Shown here one piece after another: positions 49,543 through 59,015 of a stretch of DNA of 64,000 bases. The notes beneath the pieces are model-generated. The model had not been told where the DNA came from. It was given only the letters and a program-made list of their open reading frames with translations, and made no database searches. Both the position numbers and the translations under genes were made by a program. Source of the stretch: Ustilago trichophora (lineage: Eukaryota; Basidiomycota; Ustilaginomycetes; Ustilaginales; Ustilaginaceae); assembly GCA_900323505.1 (NCBI GenBank), contig OOIN01000002.1, positions 1,302,001-1,366,000 on the forward strand, written 5' to 3'. The first letter of the stretch is position 1, and each line of letters starts with the position of its first letter.

Positions 49543-52500
49543 ATGGTGGCGCTGACTCGCAGCAAGGTCGCTGCCAAAGAGTATGGTACTGCATCACCAT
49601 CTTCAACTGGCTCCACAGATGGCCGATCGTCCGGCACCGGCCGAAAGTCGAATGCAAAGGACACTTTGTCAGCTTCTCCCAAAGCCAGCGTCTCTTCCGA
49701 TCATGTCGAAGATGGCACTAGCTCCGAAACAAAGGCGAAGCGTCTTCCTGACGTACCCACCATCCCGCTCTTCGACTTTGATCTTCCTCTTGAGCTCGAT
49801 GCGCCCAACGGCTCTCGTGCATCCGCATTCAAACCTGCTTCCTACGAATCGCTAAGGCTCAAGCTCGAACAATGGTTTCCAGACTTATCTCGCCAAGATG
49901 AGGAGCCTAAAGATGCCCCCTCTCATCCTATCGAAGCAAACGCAGCTTCTTCTCAGGTCGTGGGATCCCAAAGTGATACCTCTATCAAGACTCGTCGCGG
50001 TAGGGACATAGCCTCATCTGCCAGGTCGACCGGCCAGGCTCAGCAAGTTCCAAAGCAGGCCAGGCAGGCCAGGCAATCGCAGTGCAAAGGCAAAACAAAA
50101 CAGACAGACTATGTTTATCTCGAGGTCGAATTTGTCCCTCAGCTCCTCTCCGATAACGACTTGGATCTGCAACGACCTAGATTTGATCACACGGACCCTT
50201 GGAGGCGACCGAGACCGCATCAAGCTTATGCGGTAGTTGCCCTTGCGCCTCCTGATTACAGACCTATCCGTGCTAGGTCTAAAGCCACGCCAAAATCTCG
50301 GGAAGCTGCTGAAGCACGACACGAAACCACGTCCGCGTCTGATGATGACGATGATGACGAAGACGAGCTGGATACCTTGCTGCTCGGACATGTTGTCCCT
50401 TCGGCGTTCAAAGATACCGCTCACCCCTTGGTGAAACTCGATGCGGCTCTTTTAACCAAAGACTGGATTCAGCTCTACGGAGAAGTCACTCTCGTTCCGC
50501 CCTTTCTGCCGCCCAAGTCCGAAGTCTTTGGGTCAGATGCTTCTCAGACTTCGTCAAAGCGCGCTGCTACCACCCCTGCCGCTTCGAGCTCCACAGCTAT
50601 CAAAGCTGGATCTGATTTGGCCTGGTTACTGCCTCCCGTCAAAAGCGAGCCCGATGTGACATCCCTTGAGTCTCCCGTCAAGGCTGAGCCCGGCTTGGAA
50701 TCGTCAAAGGGTAGCGACCAGTGCGAGGCCCTAGACACGAAGCCGGAAATCAACACTCGGCCCGGCGTCCCTTCTACTCGCTTGCTCGGCGTACTGAGTG
50801 TCCAAGTCGGTCTGGAGCCCGCAGCCTTGCAATATGGTGCGGGCGACACCAAGGTCGACGGCTTTGTTGAAAGCAACGAAGACCTCAAGAATACTGGTCT
50901 AGAAGGCTGCCTCAATCTGGCTCGTTCCCTTCGAGAGACGATCCCCGCCATCGTTGATTGGGAGCACGGCTTTATCGAGATCGACATGCAAGCTCACACC
51001 TACTGGGATCGCAACGAGTCCTTTTACGACCTACCTCCAAAGCAGTCTACTTTGGCTCGTCATCTCGTACTAGACAAGATCGACGCCGTCGACTTGCCCA
51101 CCTCTGCCAAATCGCCCAGCAAGAAGCGGAAAAAGTCGACGAGAGCGTCGTCAAGTATTCATAACGAGACAGGATACGGTTCCGATGAAGATGATTTCTG
51201 CCTCCATTGCCAGTGCATGCGGTGCGCTGCTCCTCCGCCTTCTGAATCATCCCGTCCCAAACCAACCGGTCCACCTTCCAGGGAAAAGATCTCAGCCACC
51301 GATACGAGGTTTGGAGACCCCACTAGCGAAAAGTTTTTGCCTCTCGATACCAACATCGCCAGTCTACTTGAAGGGTGTCGCCCTCGTCCGGACGGACCTC
51401 AAGTCTATCCGCCCTCCGACATGATCCCTACACCCCTCTTGGGCTACCAAGCACGTTGTCTGGCGTGGATGATCAAAAAGGAAACTGTGGTCGACGAGGA
51501 CGTCAGACACCTGATGCCGAATTGGTTCCCTTTGCGATGCAAGTCTGCCGTCGACATCATGCGCAGGCGTCTGCAGCTCGAGGCTGAGCGAGAAGCGCAT
51601 CTTGATGCCATGCGTCGCGGCCTGTCACGATCACGCCGCAATGTTAAGGTCAAAGCTGCTCAAGCCGGAGTCGTCGCTGCGAGCACTGCATCGCAGTCGG
51701 ATGGCATCACAACGGATGGCCAGCACGGTGCTACGCTGAAGAGGGAGCCATTCATCGATCCAGTCGATCAACCCTTCTACTTTGACCAGGTTTCCGGCTT
51801 GTTGAGCCTCCGTCGATTCTGTTGCCGTCCAAGCGAGCCCGGCGGAGCTCTCTGCGAGTCGATGGGTCTGGGAAAGACGCTCGAGAGCCTGTCGCTCATT
51901 GCTGCTCATCCTCGCCCTAGTAAAGCAGATCTGCTATCCTATGACACATCTCGTAGTGCCCGAATGATTGCAGAGCTGCGTCCCAACGAGCGTCCGTTCG
52001 TATCACGAGCAACGTTGGTGGTCTGTCCAGCTGCACTTGTCGAGCAGTGGATGGACGAGATTCGCAAGCACTTCCGCAGTCGCAATACATCCGACCTCGA
52101 CATGTCAGACGACGCAGATGCAAGCCAGCAACCCGGGGTCGTGCGTTACAGGCATGCCGACTTCAAGTGGAATGCCGGCTCGTCCCGCCTTGACGTTCGA
52201 ATGGAGGCCAAGGCAAGGTTAACGCAGCCCGACATCGTTGTTGCCACGTACGAGGAATTGGCGTTTCAGCTGTCCGAAAGTCGTCGAGTACCTCGGGATG
52301 GCAACCAGGTCCGGACGCCGCTTCTGGAGGTGCTGTTCTGGCGCATCATCTTGGACGAGGCTCAGATCGTTGCCGGTGCTTCGAGCAAGGCTACCGATAT
52401 GATCCACGAGCTCTGGCGTAGCAACTGCTGGATGGTGACAGGTACGCCGGTCACCAAAGGCATCAGCGACATTCAAGGTATTTTCGCGTTCCTGGACCAT

Positions 52501-55287
52501 GACCCGCTCGCCGCACCTCGCTTCTTCCGTGAAATCCTAGAGAATCCCTTTCGACTCGGATGCGTTGAGGGGATTCGGCGAATGCGATCGATATTGCCGC
52601 GCTTTGTCTGGAGGCATACACAGGCGCACGTAGAGGAGGAGATCGTCCTGCCTCCTTGCAAAAGCGAATTGCTCGAGATCGACCTCAAGCATGTCGAGAG
52701 ACTCTTCTACGACAAGGAAGTGAACAAGTACCGCGAGATGTTCGTCAAACGTGCCGCGCAGGGCGTCGCCACCGTCTCACAACCGACGTTCCTTGTACAG
52801 CTCCGTCAACTCTTGAGCCATCCTCAGATCGCTGATCAGCTTATGTTCAGCAACAACTATACGCGACTTTCGTTTTTCGAGCTTTTGCGCCAATTCTGTC
52901 AACAAGCTCAGTCTGAACTGGAGTCGATTCGCATGCAACTGGTGACCAACGCGCTGCAGCTCGTGTGGGGCCACGACTTCTTTGAGGCTGAAGAGGACAA
53001 GCGACGCTGGCGTGGTGGTCGACGGGTGCTAGAGAATCCAGACGACATCCGTAAAGTGCTGAATGCAGCTTTGCAGGTCGTCAACAAGGCCCTGGAAGAC
53101 CAGTCGCTGGCGCGCGCCGAGGCTCTTGCAAGATTGCAAGGCAAGGAGCAGGATGTCACGATGGAAGACAACGCTACTTCAACGCAATCGGCAGAAATTG
53201 ACGTTGATATTGTTGCACCGACCGACGCCAACGCAAACGCCGAGGCCGCTGCAGAAGCCTCCACTTCCAAATCACGCGTAGAGTCGGTCGACCAACAGGC
53301 TTGGGGCGGGACGGACTCGGCGGTGAGAATTAATCTGACATGGGAAGAGGCGAGCTACTGGCTGCGAACACTCCTGCAGAAGCATGCCGACCCATCCACC
53401 GGCGAGCTTGCCAATGACAGCGCAGGTCGAATCGAGCCTCCAGCTCGCTGGGATCCGGAACGGCCTACGCGTACCTTTTTCGAGAAAGAGTTCAAGAACG
53501 CAAATGACAAGCGAGTGGACCTCAAAGATCCCCGCTTCCACCTCGTCATCCAAGATGCCGGCGAGGAGGATATGGAAGAAGATGATCTCATTGCCCAGAT
53601 CGAAGCAGAACGATTGGGCAAGGGATCAAGCGAAGGTTCCAAGAAGAAGCAAAAGAAGCTCGAACCGGGCTTGCTCAAGAAGTCTCGTCTCCGCGGAAAC
53701 GCAAACCAGCGAAAGCAAGCGCGTGTCTGGCTCTACAAGCCCAAAGAGCGTCTCGAGACAACCCACGCAAGGCTATTGTCACAGCAGTCGAAGCTGCCTA
53801 GCAAGCAGACCGAGGTCACGTTCTTGAGGGAGCAGCTGCAAGACCTTCAAAAGTCCGAGACGATCGCAAATCCGAATGATGAGGCCAACGCTTCCGACCC
53901 GGACAGGCAGGACTCGGTGACCGATTGCAAGGTCTGCTTCGACCCGAAAGAACAGATCGGCGTGCTTCCATGCTACCATTCCTTCTGCATCGACTGCATC
54001 GAGACGATCTGCAAGAACAGCTCTAGAGTGTCTAATGCATGGTACGACGAGCGGCCGCGTTGCCCCGCATGTCGACTGGTATTTCACCCTGATAGAGTCA
54101 CCCGCGTTATGAAGCGAGGAAGGGCCGCCTCCACGGAAGATGACGACGAGGTGGTTGGGGATTGGAGCGGTAAAATCACGGGCCTCATCTTGGACCTCAA
54201 AGCGAGACTCCGCAAGGATGCAACGCACAAAGCCGTCATCTTTTCACATTGGCCCAAGATGCTTGCCTATGTACGCGACGCGTTATGGCAGAACGACATT
54301 CAGGCCGTGGTCTTCGGAGGAAAGGAAGCAACGCAGGCTGAGGCGCTGAGGGCGATTCGTGACGACGACCACGTCAATGTGATCATGGTGCCTTTCCGTG
54401 CTACCTCGGGTGCGGCAGGCCTTACGCTGACATGCTGCGACTTGGCTTATCTAATGGAGCCGGCTCTGGACGCAGCCCTAGAGGCACAGGCGATTGGACG
54501 TATTCATCGCATCGGCCAGAGAAGAGAGACCACCATCATCCGCGTCAAAATGAAAGACACGGTCGAGGACGCGGTAATGCGCATCGCTGATGAGCGTTCT
54601 CGACGAGGAATGGCGCTCGCCACGCATGCCGACAGCATCGCCGCTGCTGCTCCCGAGGCTCGCGTTGAAGGAGCAAACACATCTGCTGCTGCCGCTGCTG
54701 CTGCTGCTGCCGCCGAAAGCTCCACCTCATCTACAGGCCCAGCGTCGGGCACATCAGGCGAGGCCATTCCTCCTGGGATTACTCATGTCGAGGCTGCAGC
54801 GTCTGGCAGCGGGCAAAAGGCGTCTCCCATGTCGAGTCTGCGGGAGCGATCCATCAAGTCATCGGTGGCGGCATCGGTTGGAGCCGCGCGCGACTCGGAC
54901 AACACTAGCCTGACCATGGCCGAGGTGGGCCTGATCCTTGGCTTTGACATTGACGAGGAAAAGAGGAAGGCTCGGGAGCGCAGAGAGTCCTTGATGGACC
55001 GAGCCTATCGCTACGGCGTAACTGGTTATTGGGTCAACAGATTCGGTGAGGAGGACTTCGACGAATTGGAGCGGGACCTGGCCATGTATGATGACGATGA
55101 GGACCTGGACGATAATGATGACGATTTTGACGAAGATGGCTGGCCGCGACCTGACATGCCGGGGGCAGAGCTGCCCAACGATCGCTTGGACGAGCCAGAA
55201 TCGGGTGATGCCACCGTCGAGCAGCCGGTCACTATCGTGCAGGCCATCGTCGAAGTGCCACAGGCGAATGACAACCCAGCGCCGTGA
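49543..55287 (+). CDS. SNF2-family ATPase with inserted RING finger, SHPRH/Irc20 type
   Basis: The 1,914-aa protein combines a split SNF2 ATPase with a RING E3 domain, the SHPRH/Irc20 architecture. The Walker A equivalent at about residue 770 reads CESMGLGKTLE. The Walker B box at ~938 is DEAQ, as in SHPRH/Irc20, not DEAH. Lobe 2 begins after a C3HC4 RING (~1462-1517: CKVCFDPKEQIG ... CYHSFCIDC ... CPAC) and contains IFSHWPKML, FRATSGAAGLTLT and GRIHRIGQRRE (~1559-1672). SHPRH polyubiquitinates PCNA in damage tolerance; Irc20 functions in recombination control. The N-terminal ~330 residues and the acidic C-terminal tail are disordered. Start is the ATG at 49543; the frame extends 81 nt further only by a TTG. 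No intron is needed over 5.7 kb. Confidence 0.93.
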   Translation: MVALTRSKVAAKEYGTASPSSTGSTDGRSSGTGRKSNAKDTLSASPKASVSSDHVEDGTSSETKAKRLPDVPTIPLFDFDLPLELDAPNGSRASAFKPASYESLRLKLEQWFPDLSRQDEEPKDAPSHPIEANAASSQVVGSQSDTSIKTRRGRDIASSARSTGQAQQVPKQARQARQSQCKGKTKQTDYVYLEVEFVPQLLSDNDLDLQRPRFDHTDPWRRPRPHQAYAVVALAPPDYRPIRARSKATPKSREAAEARHETTSASDDDDDDEDELDTLLLGHVVPSAFKDTAHPLVKLDAALLTKDWIQLYGEVTLVPPFLPPKSEVFGSDASQTSSKRAATTPAASSSTAIKAGSDLAWLLPPVKSEPDVTSLESPVKAEPGLESSKGSDQCEALDTKPEINTRPGVPSTRLLGVLSVQVGLEPAALQYGAGDTKVDGFVESNEDLKNTGLEGCLNLARSLRETIPAIVDWEHGFIEIDMQAHTYWDRNESFYDLPPKQSTLARHLVLDKIDAVDLPTSAKSPSKKRKKSTRASSSIHNETGYGSDEDDFCLHCQCMRCAAPPPSESSRPKPTGPPSREKISATDTRFGDPTSEKFLPLDTNIASLLEGCRPRPDGPQVYPPSDMIPTPLLGYQARCLAWMIKKETVVDEDVRHLMPNWFPLRCKSAVDIMRRRLQLEAEREAHLDAMRRGLSRSRRNVKVKAAQAGVVAASTASQSDGITTDGQHGATLKREPFIDPVDQPFYFDQVSGLLSLRRFCCRPSEPGGALCESMGLGKTLESLSLIAAHPRPSKADLLSYDTSRSARMIAELRPNERPFVSRATLVVCPAALVEQWMDEIRKHFRSRNTSDLDMSDDADASQQPGVVRYRHADFKWNAGSSRLDVRMEAKARLTQPDIVVATYEELAFQLSESRRVPRDGNQVRTPLLEVLFWRIILDEAQIVAGASSKATDMIHELWRSNCWMVTGTPVTKGISDIQGIFAFLDHDPLAAPRFFREILENPFRLGCVEGIRRMRSILPRFVWRHTQAHVEEEIVLPPCKSELLEIDLKHVERLFYDKEVNKYREMFVKRAAQGVATVSQPTFLVQLRQLLSHPQIADQLMFSNNYTRLSFFELLRQFCQQAQSELESIRMQLVTNALQLVWGHDFFEAEEDKRRWRGGRRVLENPDDIRKVLNAALQVVNKALEDQSLARAEALARLQGKEQDVTMEDNATSTQSAEIDVDIVAPTDANANAEAAAEASTSKSRVESVDQQAWGGTDSAVRINLTWEEASYWLRTLLQKHADPSTGELANDSAGRIEPPARWDPERPTRTFFEKEFKNANDKRVDLKDPRFHLVIQDAGEEDMEEDDLIAQIEAERLGKGSSEGSKKKQKKLEPGLLKKSRLRGNANQRKQARVWLYKPKERLETTHARLLSQQSKLPSKQTEVTFLREQLQDLQKSETIANPNDEANASDPDRQDSVTDCKVCFDPKEQIGVLPCYHSFCIDCIETICKNSSRVSNAWYDERPRCPACRLVFHPDRVTRVMKRGRAASTEDDDEVVGDWSGKITGLILDLKARLRKDATHKAVIFSHWPKMLAYVRDALWQNDIQAVVFGGKEATQAEALRAIRDDDHVNVIMVPFRATSGAAGLTLTCCDLAYLMEPALDAALEAQAIGRIHRIGQRRETTIIRVKMKDTVEDAVMRIADERSRRGMALATHADSIAAAAPEARVEGANTSAAAAAAAAAAESSTSSTGPASGTSGEAIPPGITHVEAAASGSGQKASPMSSLRERSIKSSVAASVGAARDSDNTSLTMAEVGLILGFDIDEEKRKARERRESLMDRAYRYGVTGYWVNRFGEEDFDELERDLAMYDDDEDLDDNDDDFDEDGWPRPDMPGAELPNDRLDEPESGDATVEQPVTIVQAIVEVPQANDNPAP

Positions 55288-55562
55288 CGACTCCTTTCTC
55301 ACTATCATAGACCACCAAACACTAGTGAGAGTCGCCTGACAAGGAAGTGCGTCACCAGCCATTCCTTCAATAGGCTGCTTGCCAGCTCTTGTGCGTGAAA
55401 CGGTTTCGCTGGTTCTCAATGTGACTTTCAAATTTTCAGATGCGATGTGGGGGCGGTTCTGGACTGATCTGATGTGTGTATTGAAGTTAGAGTACAATGA
55501 CCTGGTGCCGAGGCACAGCGAGAGGATCATGGAGGCGACAGAAGATGGTGTTAAGGATGCAC

Positions 55563-56894
55563 TTATGCAGTGGGAGCGGGCTGGGCGGAAGTCGAAGTCG
55601 AAGGAGCGACGGGAGTGGATTCGATCTCGGGCTGGGCATCCTCGGTCTCGTTCTCCTGCTGCTGCTTCTGTTCCAAGCTCTCGGCAAGTTCCTCGAGACC
55701 AGCCTGTTCGTGGAAGATAGCGCCACCGAGCTTTTCCTCGAGCCACTCGACTGCGCCGAGGTCGCAGACGATCTTGTGGCGACGGAGGACCTCGTAAGCG
55801 TGCAACTCTCCGGGCTTCTTCTTGTCTCCGCTGGTTTTTGCAATGTTGTCCCTGTACTCTTCGGTGAGGGCGTCGAGTTCGATCAACTCTACGCGGGGGA
55901 GGTTGTTGGAAGCGAGGACAAAGTTGCGAATTGCCTGTTGGTGTTCCAGCCTCTGCTGTTCTTCGTATACTGGGTCTGCAGATGAGGGTCTGGCCTCCTT
56001 GATCAGCGATCGGATAGAAGGCTGAGGATTGCGTGGTGCGGTGAGGAAGAGTGCATCTGCCCAACCCTTGGAGCCGAGCAAACGAGCCAATGGACCGGTG
56101 GAGCTAGGAGGTGCGATCCAGTCAAAGTTTTCCACCACGTGGAGGTCTCCCTGTCTCCACTTGCTGGACAGAGCCGAGCGCAAGGCGAGCTCTCGTACAC
56201 GACGGGGCAGTTTGGTAGAGTGGTCACGCGGACGAGGACCGTGTGCGACGGCACCACCACGAAGGATGGGGTTGGACATGGTACCGAGACGTGCTTGACC
56301 GGAACCTTTCTGTGGACGAAGCTTACGCATGGATCCACGGACGTCGGAACGACCTTTGGTCGAGGCTGTACCCGATCGTTGGGCGTCGAGGTAGTATACT
56401 ACGGCGCTGTGGATGACATCGCGTCGTGCTGGTGCGTCGAATACGTGTGCGGAGAGTGGGACAAAAGACTTTTTGGACGAGGCCTTTTGGAGGTTGGACA
56501 GTTTGACATGGACAATGGGAGCTTTGTTAGGCACTGCTACAAGATCACCTTCGTCGAAAGGAGGAATCTCATAGGTTTCTCCGTCAAAGTCAAATTCGGA
56601 GGCGTGGAGGCCATCCTGCGATTCGGATGGTGACAGAGAAGAAGACGAAGCCAGGGTGGACGAGGTAGAGGCTGTTGTTGCTGCTGCTGGTGCTGATGTC
56701 GAGGTGGAGGCGTTGTAAGCGATGGCAGATGTGTGCATCGAAGACGACGAGGCATAGTTGAATGCAGTGCGCAAGGCCGAGCGGGGTGCAGCTCGGGCGA
56801 CGACGGCGATGGGCTGTGCGCTGCTGATGGACTGGAGTGCGGATCGCAACGAGGCGAGAGAGGCCACGGCCTTAGATGATGGAAGCGAGGCCAT
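55563..56894 (-). CDS. Mitochondrial large-subunit ribosomal protein uL4m
   Basis: The 443-aa product matches uL4 of the mitochondrial ribosome (yeast Yml6). Core motifs are VIHSAVVYYLDAQRSG, TKGRSDVRGSMRKLRPQKGSGQARLG (the uL4 loop that lines the exit tunnel), RGGAVAHGPRPRDHSTKLP, RRVRELALRSALSSKW, and ASNNLPRVELIELDALT. Residues 1-85 are Ala/Ser/Arg-rich, consistent with a presequence, plus a linker. The C-terminal ~85 residues after the fold are a Glu/Ala/Pro/Thr extension not seen in bacterial L4 (~200 aa). The ATG is at 56894; convergent with the SHPRH-like gene (275 bp between stops) and divergent from cytosolic uS9. Confidence 0.93.
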   Translation of the reverse strand: MASLPSSKAVASLASLRSALQSISSAQPIAVVARAAPRSALRTAFNYASSSSMHTSAIAYNASTSTSAPAAATTASTSSTLASSSSLSPSESQDGLHASEFDFDGETYEIPPFDEGDLVAVPNKAPIVHVKLSNLQKASSKKSFVPLSAHVFDAPARRDVIHSAVVYYLDAQRSGTASTKGRSDVRGSMRKLRPQKGSGQARLGTMSNPILRGGAVAHGPRPRDHSTKLPRRVRELALRSALSSKWRQGDLHVVENFDWIAPPSSTGPLARLLGSKGWADALFLTAPRNPQPSIRSLIKEARPSSADPVYEEQQRLEHQQAIRNFVLASNNLPRVELIELDALTEEYRDNIAKTSGDKKKPGELHAYEVLRRHKIVCDLGAVEWLEEKLGGAIFHEQAGLEELAESLEQKQQQENETEDAQPEIESTPVAPSTSTSAQPAPTA

Positions 56895-57942
56895 GATTTT
56901 TCCAGGCTGTATTGAGAAGGAAAGGCGGGATAACTACTACAAGGGTTCAAGAGATGGTGTAAGTGATGGTGGATCAGCTGTCCTTCTGCACATCGATACT
57001 GTACTTTGTTTCTTCTGATCAAATCCGCACTTCTTCCGAAAAGTCTCAAAAAATCCATTCCGGTCAGCCGCGTGATCAAGACTTGACTCATCGGCGATAT
57101 TCACAAAAGATGACATAATATCGGTGATGCCTTGCTGGTGTTAGGGTGATCTTTCACACAGAGGAGCGAGACACGAAAAGTGCCAAAGCCAAAAACACGT
57201 GACCTCGGCCGAAGCAAGTGCAGCAAATTTGTGCGTAGTGAGAAATTTGGTCGGGGGCGCAGAGGCTGGCTTCAAATCACGAATCAGGCAGAGCCCAGAG
57301 CTCGGTCCCGGTGACAGACTGCTGGCCAAGCATAGAGAATCAATTCAGCAGCAAAGACTGAGAAAGAGAGACTCGATCGAATTGGCCAACTTCCGAGGCG
57401 TCTCTCACTCAAGCGAGAAAGCTGGAGAGTGACCAAGCCTGAGGAGCGAGGGCGGGCGTCGTCGTTTCGAGGTTAGTGTGGTTGTCGATACCGAACACTA
57501 TCTTCTTCTTCCACCTCTCCGCATCATCAAGAAGGTAGGTAGTCGTCGTCGCTACATAGCATCATCAATCGCCAAAGACACATTCTAGGCCACGACTTTA
57601 TGGAACGAAACAGGCGCTAACCTCTCTCATTCTCGTTCGCTGCTCTCTCCTTCAAAACAATTCACAACTGTCTCTCAACTTGGTCACAACTGCATCATCA
57701 CATCGACAATCACTATCGACACACACACAACACATATTACACATTATTGAACACTCTGCATCTCTACCTTCCGTGGCCCTCGCTACCACTTGCATCCCAT
57801 TCACCAACTTCGACTTCTGTCTCAACCTGCAACTCGCACCTCCAATCTGAAATCCGACTTTTTCTCGCATCTCAACCTGCCATCTTACCACAACTACCTG
57901 CTTCATACGCGCCCCCTCACTTCTGCACCACGTTCAGTCATC
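56895..57942. promoter_or_regulatory. Divergent promoter between mitochondrial uL4m and cytosolic uS9 genes
   Basis: This 1,048-bp region contains CACGTG directly followed by ACCTCGGCCGA (57196-57212), matching the 12-mer of the eL36 promoter. It also contains a TACTGTACT motif at 56998-57006, a TTAGGG at about 57141, and a pyrimidine- and CA-rich leader before the uS9 ATG. Confidence 0.55.
57196..57212 (+). promoter_or_regulatory. Candidate ribosomal-protein promoter element (CACGTG plus GACCTCGGCCGA)
   Basis: CACGTG at 57196-57201 overlaps the shared 12-mer (57201-57212). The element is ~300 bp upstream of uL4m (-) and ~730 bp upstream of uS9 (+). The same 12-mer lies at 28155-28166 before eL36. 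Confidence 0.4.
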
Positions 57943-59015
57943 ATGTCCGCACCTTCCGTTTCGTGCTTCGGCAAGAAGAAGACGGCCACCGCCGTCGCCC
58001 ACTGCAAGGAGGGCAAGGGTCTCATCCGCCTCAACGGCCAGCCCATCTCTCTCGCTCAGCCCGAGATCCTCCGATGGAAGGTCTACGAGCCCGTCCTCGT
58101 TGTTGGTGAGGACAAGTTCTCGTAAGTATTTCAACTTTGAAACACAGCAGATTGGGGAGGAAATGCAGCAACAGCCACAACCACAGCCCAAACACCTACA
58201 TTGCATCGGCATGCGCTCTGGGACAGCAAAGCAAGGACTGAAAACTGCCAAGCTGGAATGCGCCTCTGGGAAAGACGCATCATAAGCAAAGGAAGCAAGA
58301 TGGAAGATGGAGATAGAGCGGTGGATGTGCGCTAGCAGGACAAGGACAAGGTATTCGGCAAGGCAAGCGCATCTTCATCGCAATCTCGATCACAATGATG
58401 AAGCTCGCACTGCCTTGCCTCATTGAAATCACCTCTCGACTTGGCACTCTGCTTCGAGCGCCTTGGAGTATGCAGAGAGTGGGGACGGCATGGACCATTA
58501 TCGCGGCGTGCTGTACGGACTGGAGCTGGAAGTTGGTGGCACTACACTTGAAGCGCGACTACCACTTGATCGAACACGGTGTTCCTCACATCCTGGACAT
58601 TGCAGAAGTATGAGTGAAGGCATACGCGAAGCGAAGGGCTAGGACAGACTCGGATGTTGCTGCATTACTCTCCCGTTTGGTTGTCACGAGCAAAACTGCC
58701 TGAGTCACGTCTGCTGACCTTTTATTTTACCGTCTTGTCTGACCCTTTTTTCATCATCTCAACAGCACCGTCGACATCCGTCTCCGTGTCTCTGGTGGTG
58801 GTCACACCTCGCAGATCTACGCCATCCGCCAGGCTATCGCCAAGTCGCTCGTCGCTTACTACGCCAAGTACTACGACGCCGCCTCGGCCCTTGAGCTTCG
58901 TCAGCTCTTTGTTGCTTACGACCGCACTCTGTTGATCGCCGACACCCGACGATCGGAGCCCAAGAAGTTCGGTGGTCACGGTGCCCGTGCCCGTCGCCAG
59001 AAATCGTACCGTTAA
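57943..59015 (+). CDS. RPS16: 40S ribosomal protein uS9 (Rps16), spliced
   Basis: Exons 57943-58121 and 58766-59015 flank a 644-nt intron (GTAAGT...AACAG); joining completes a Ser codon and gives 142 aa. The sequence [60 protein letters not shown] and the ending [11 protein letters not shown] are diagnostic for eukaryotic uS9, whose C-terminal Arg contacts P-site tRNA. The length is normal. The intron is inserted between residues 59 and 60. Its size, like that of eL36, far exceeds those of non-ribosomal genes in the window. Confidence 0.97.
58122..58765 (+). other. RPS16: 644-nt intron of uS9 gene
   Basis: The intron has a GTAAGT donor and an AACAG acceptor after a pyrimidine tract, with CTGAC ~30 nt upstream as a branch candidate. 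It contains one good box C (AATGATGAA at about 58393) but no CUGA within ~100 nt, so no C/D snoRNA is called. Confidence 0.9.

Noticed and set aside
14300..55287. A ribosome-biogenesis gene cluster (DHX33-like, eL36, CCDC137-like, NUFIP1-like, uL4m, uS9)
   Set aside because: These genes are interspersed with unrelated genes on both strands, and such genes are common in any fungal genome; clustering by chance is the simpler reading.
58380..58480. Box C/D snoRNA in the uS9 intron
   Set aside because: A good box C (AATGATGAA) is present, but no CUGA box D occurs within ~100 nt and no terminal stem is visible.
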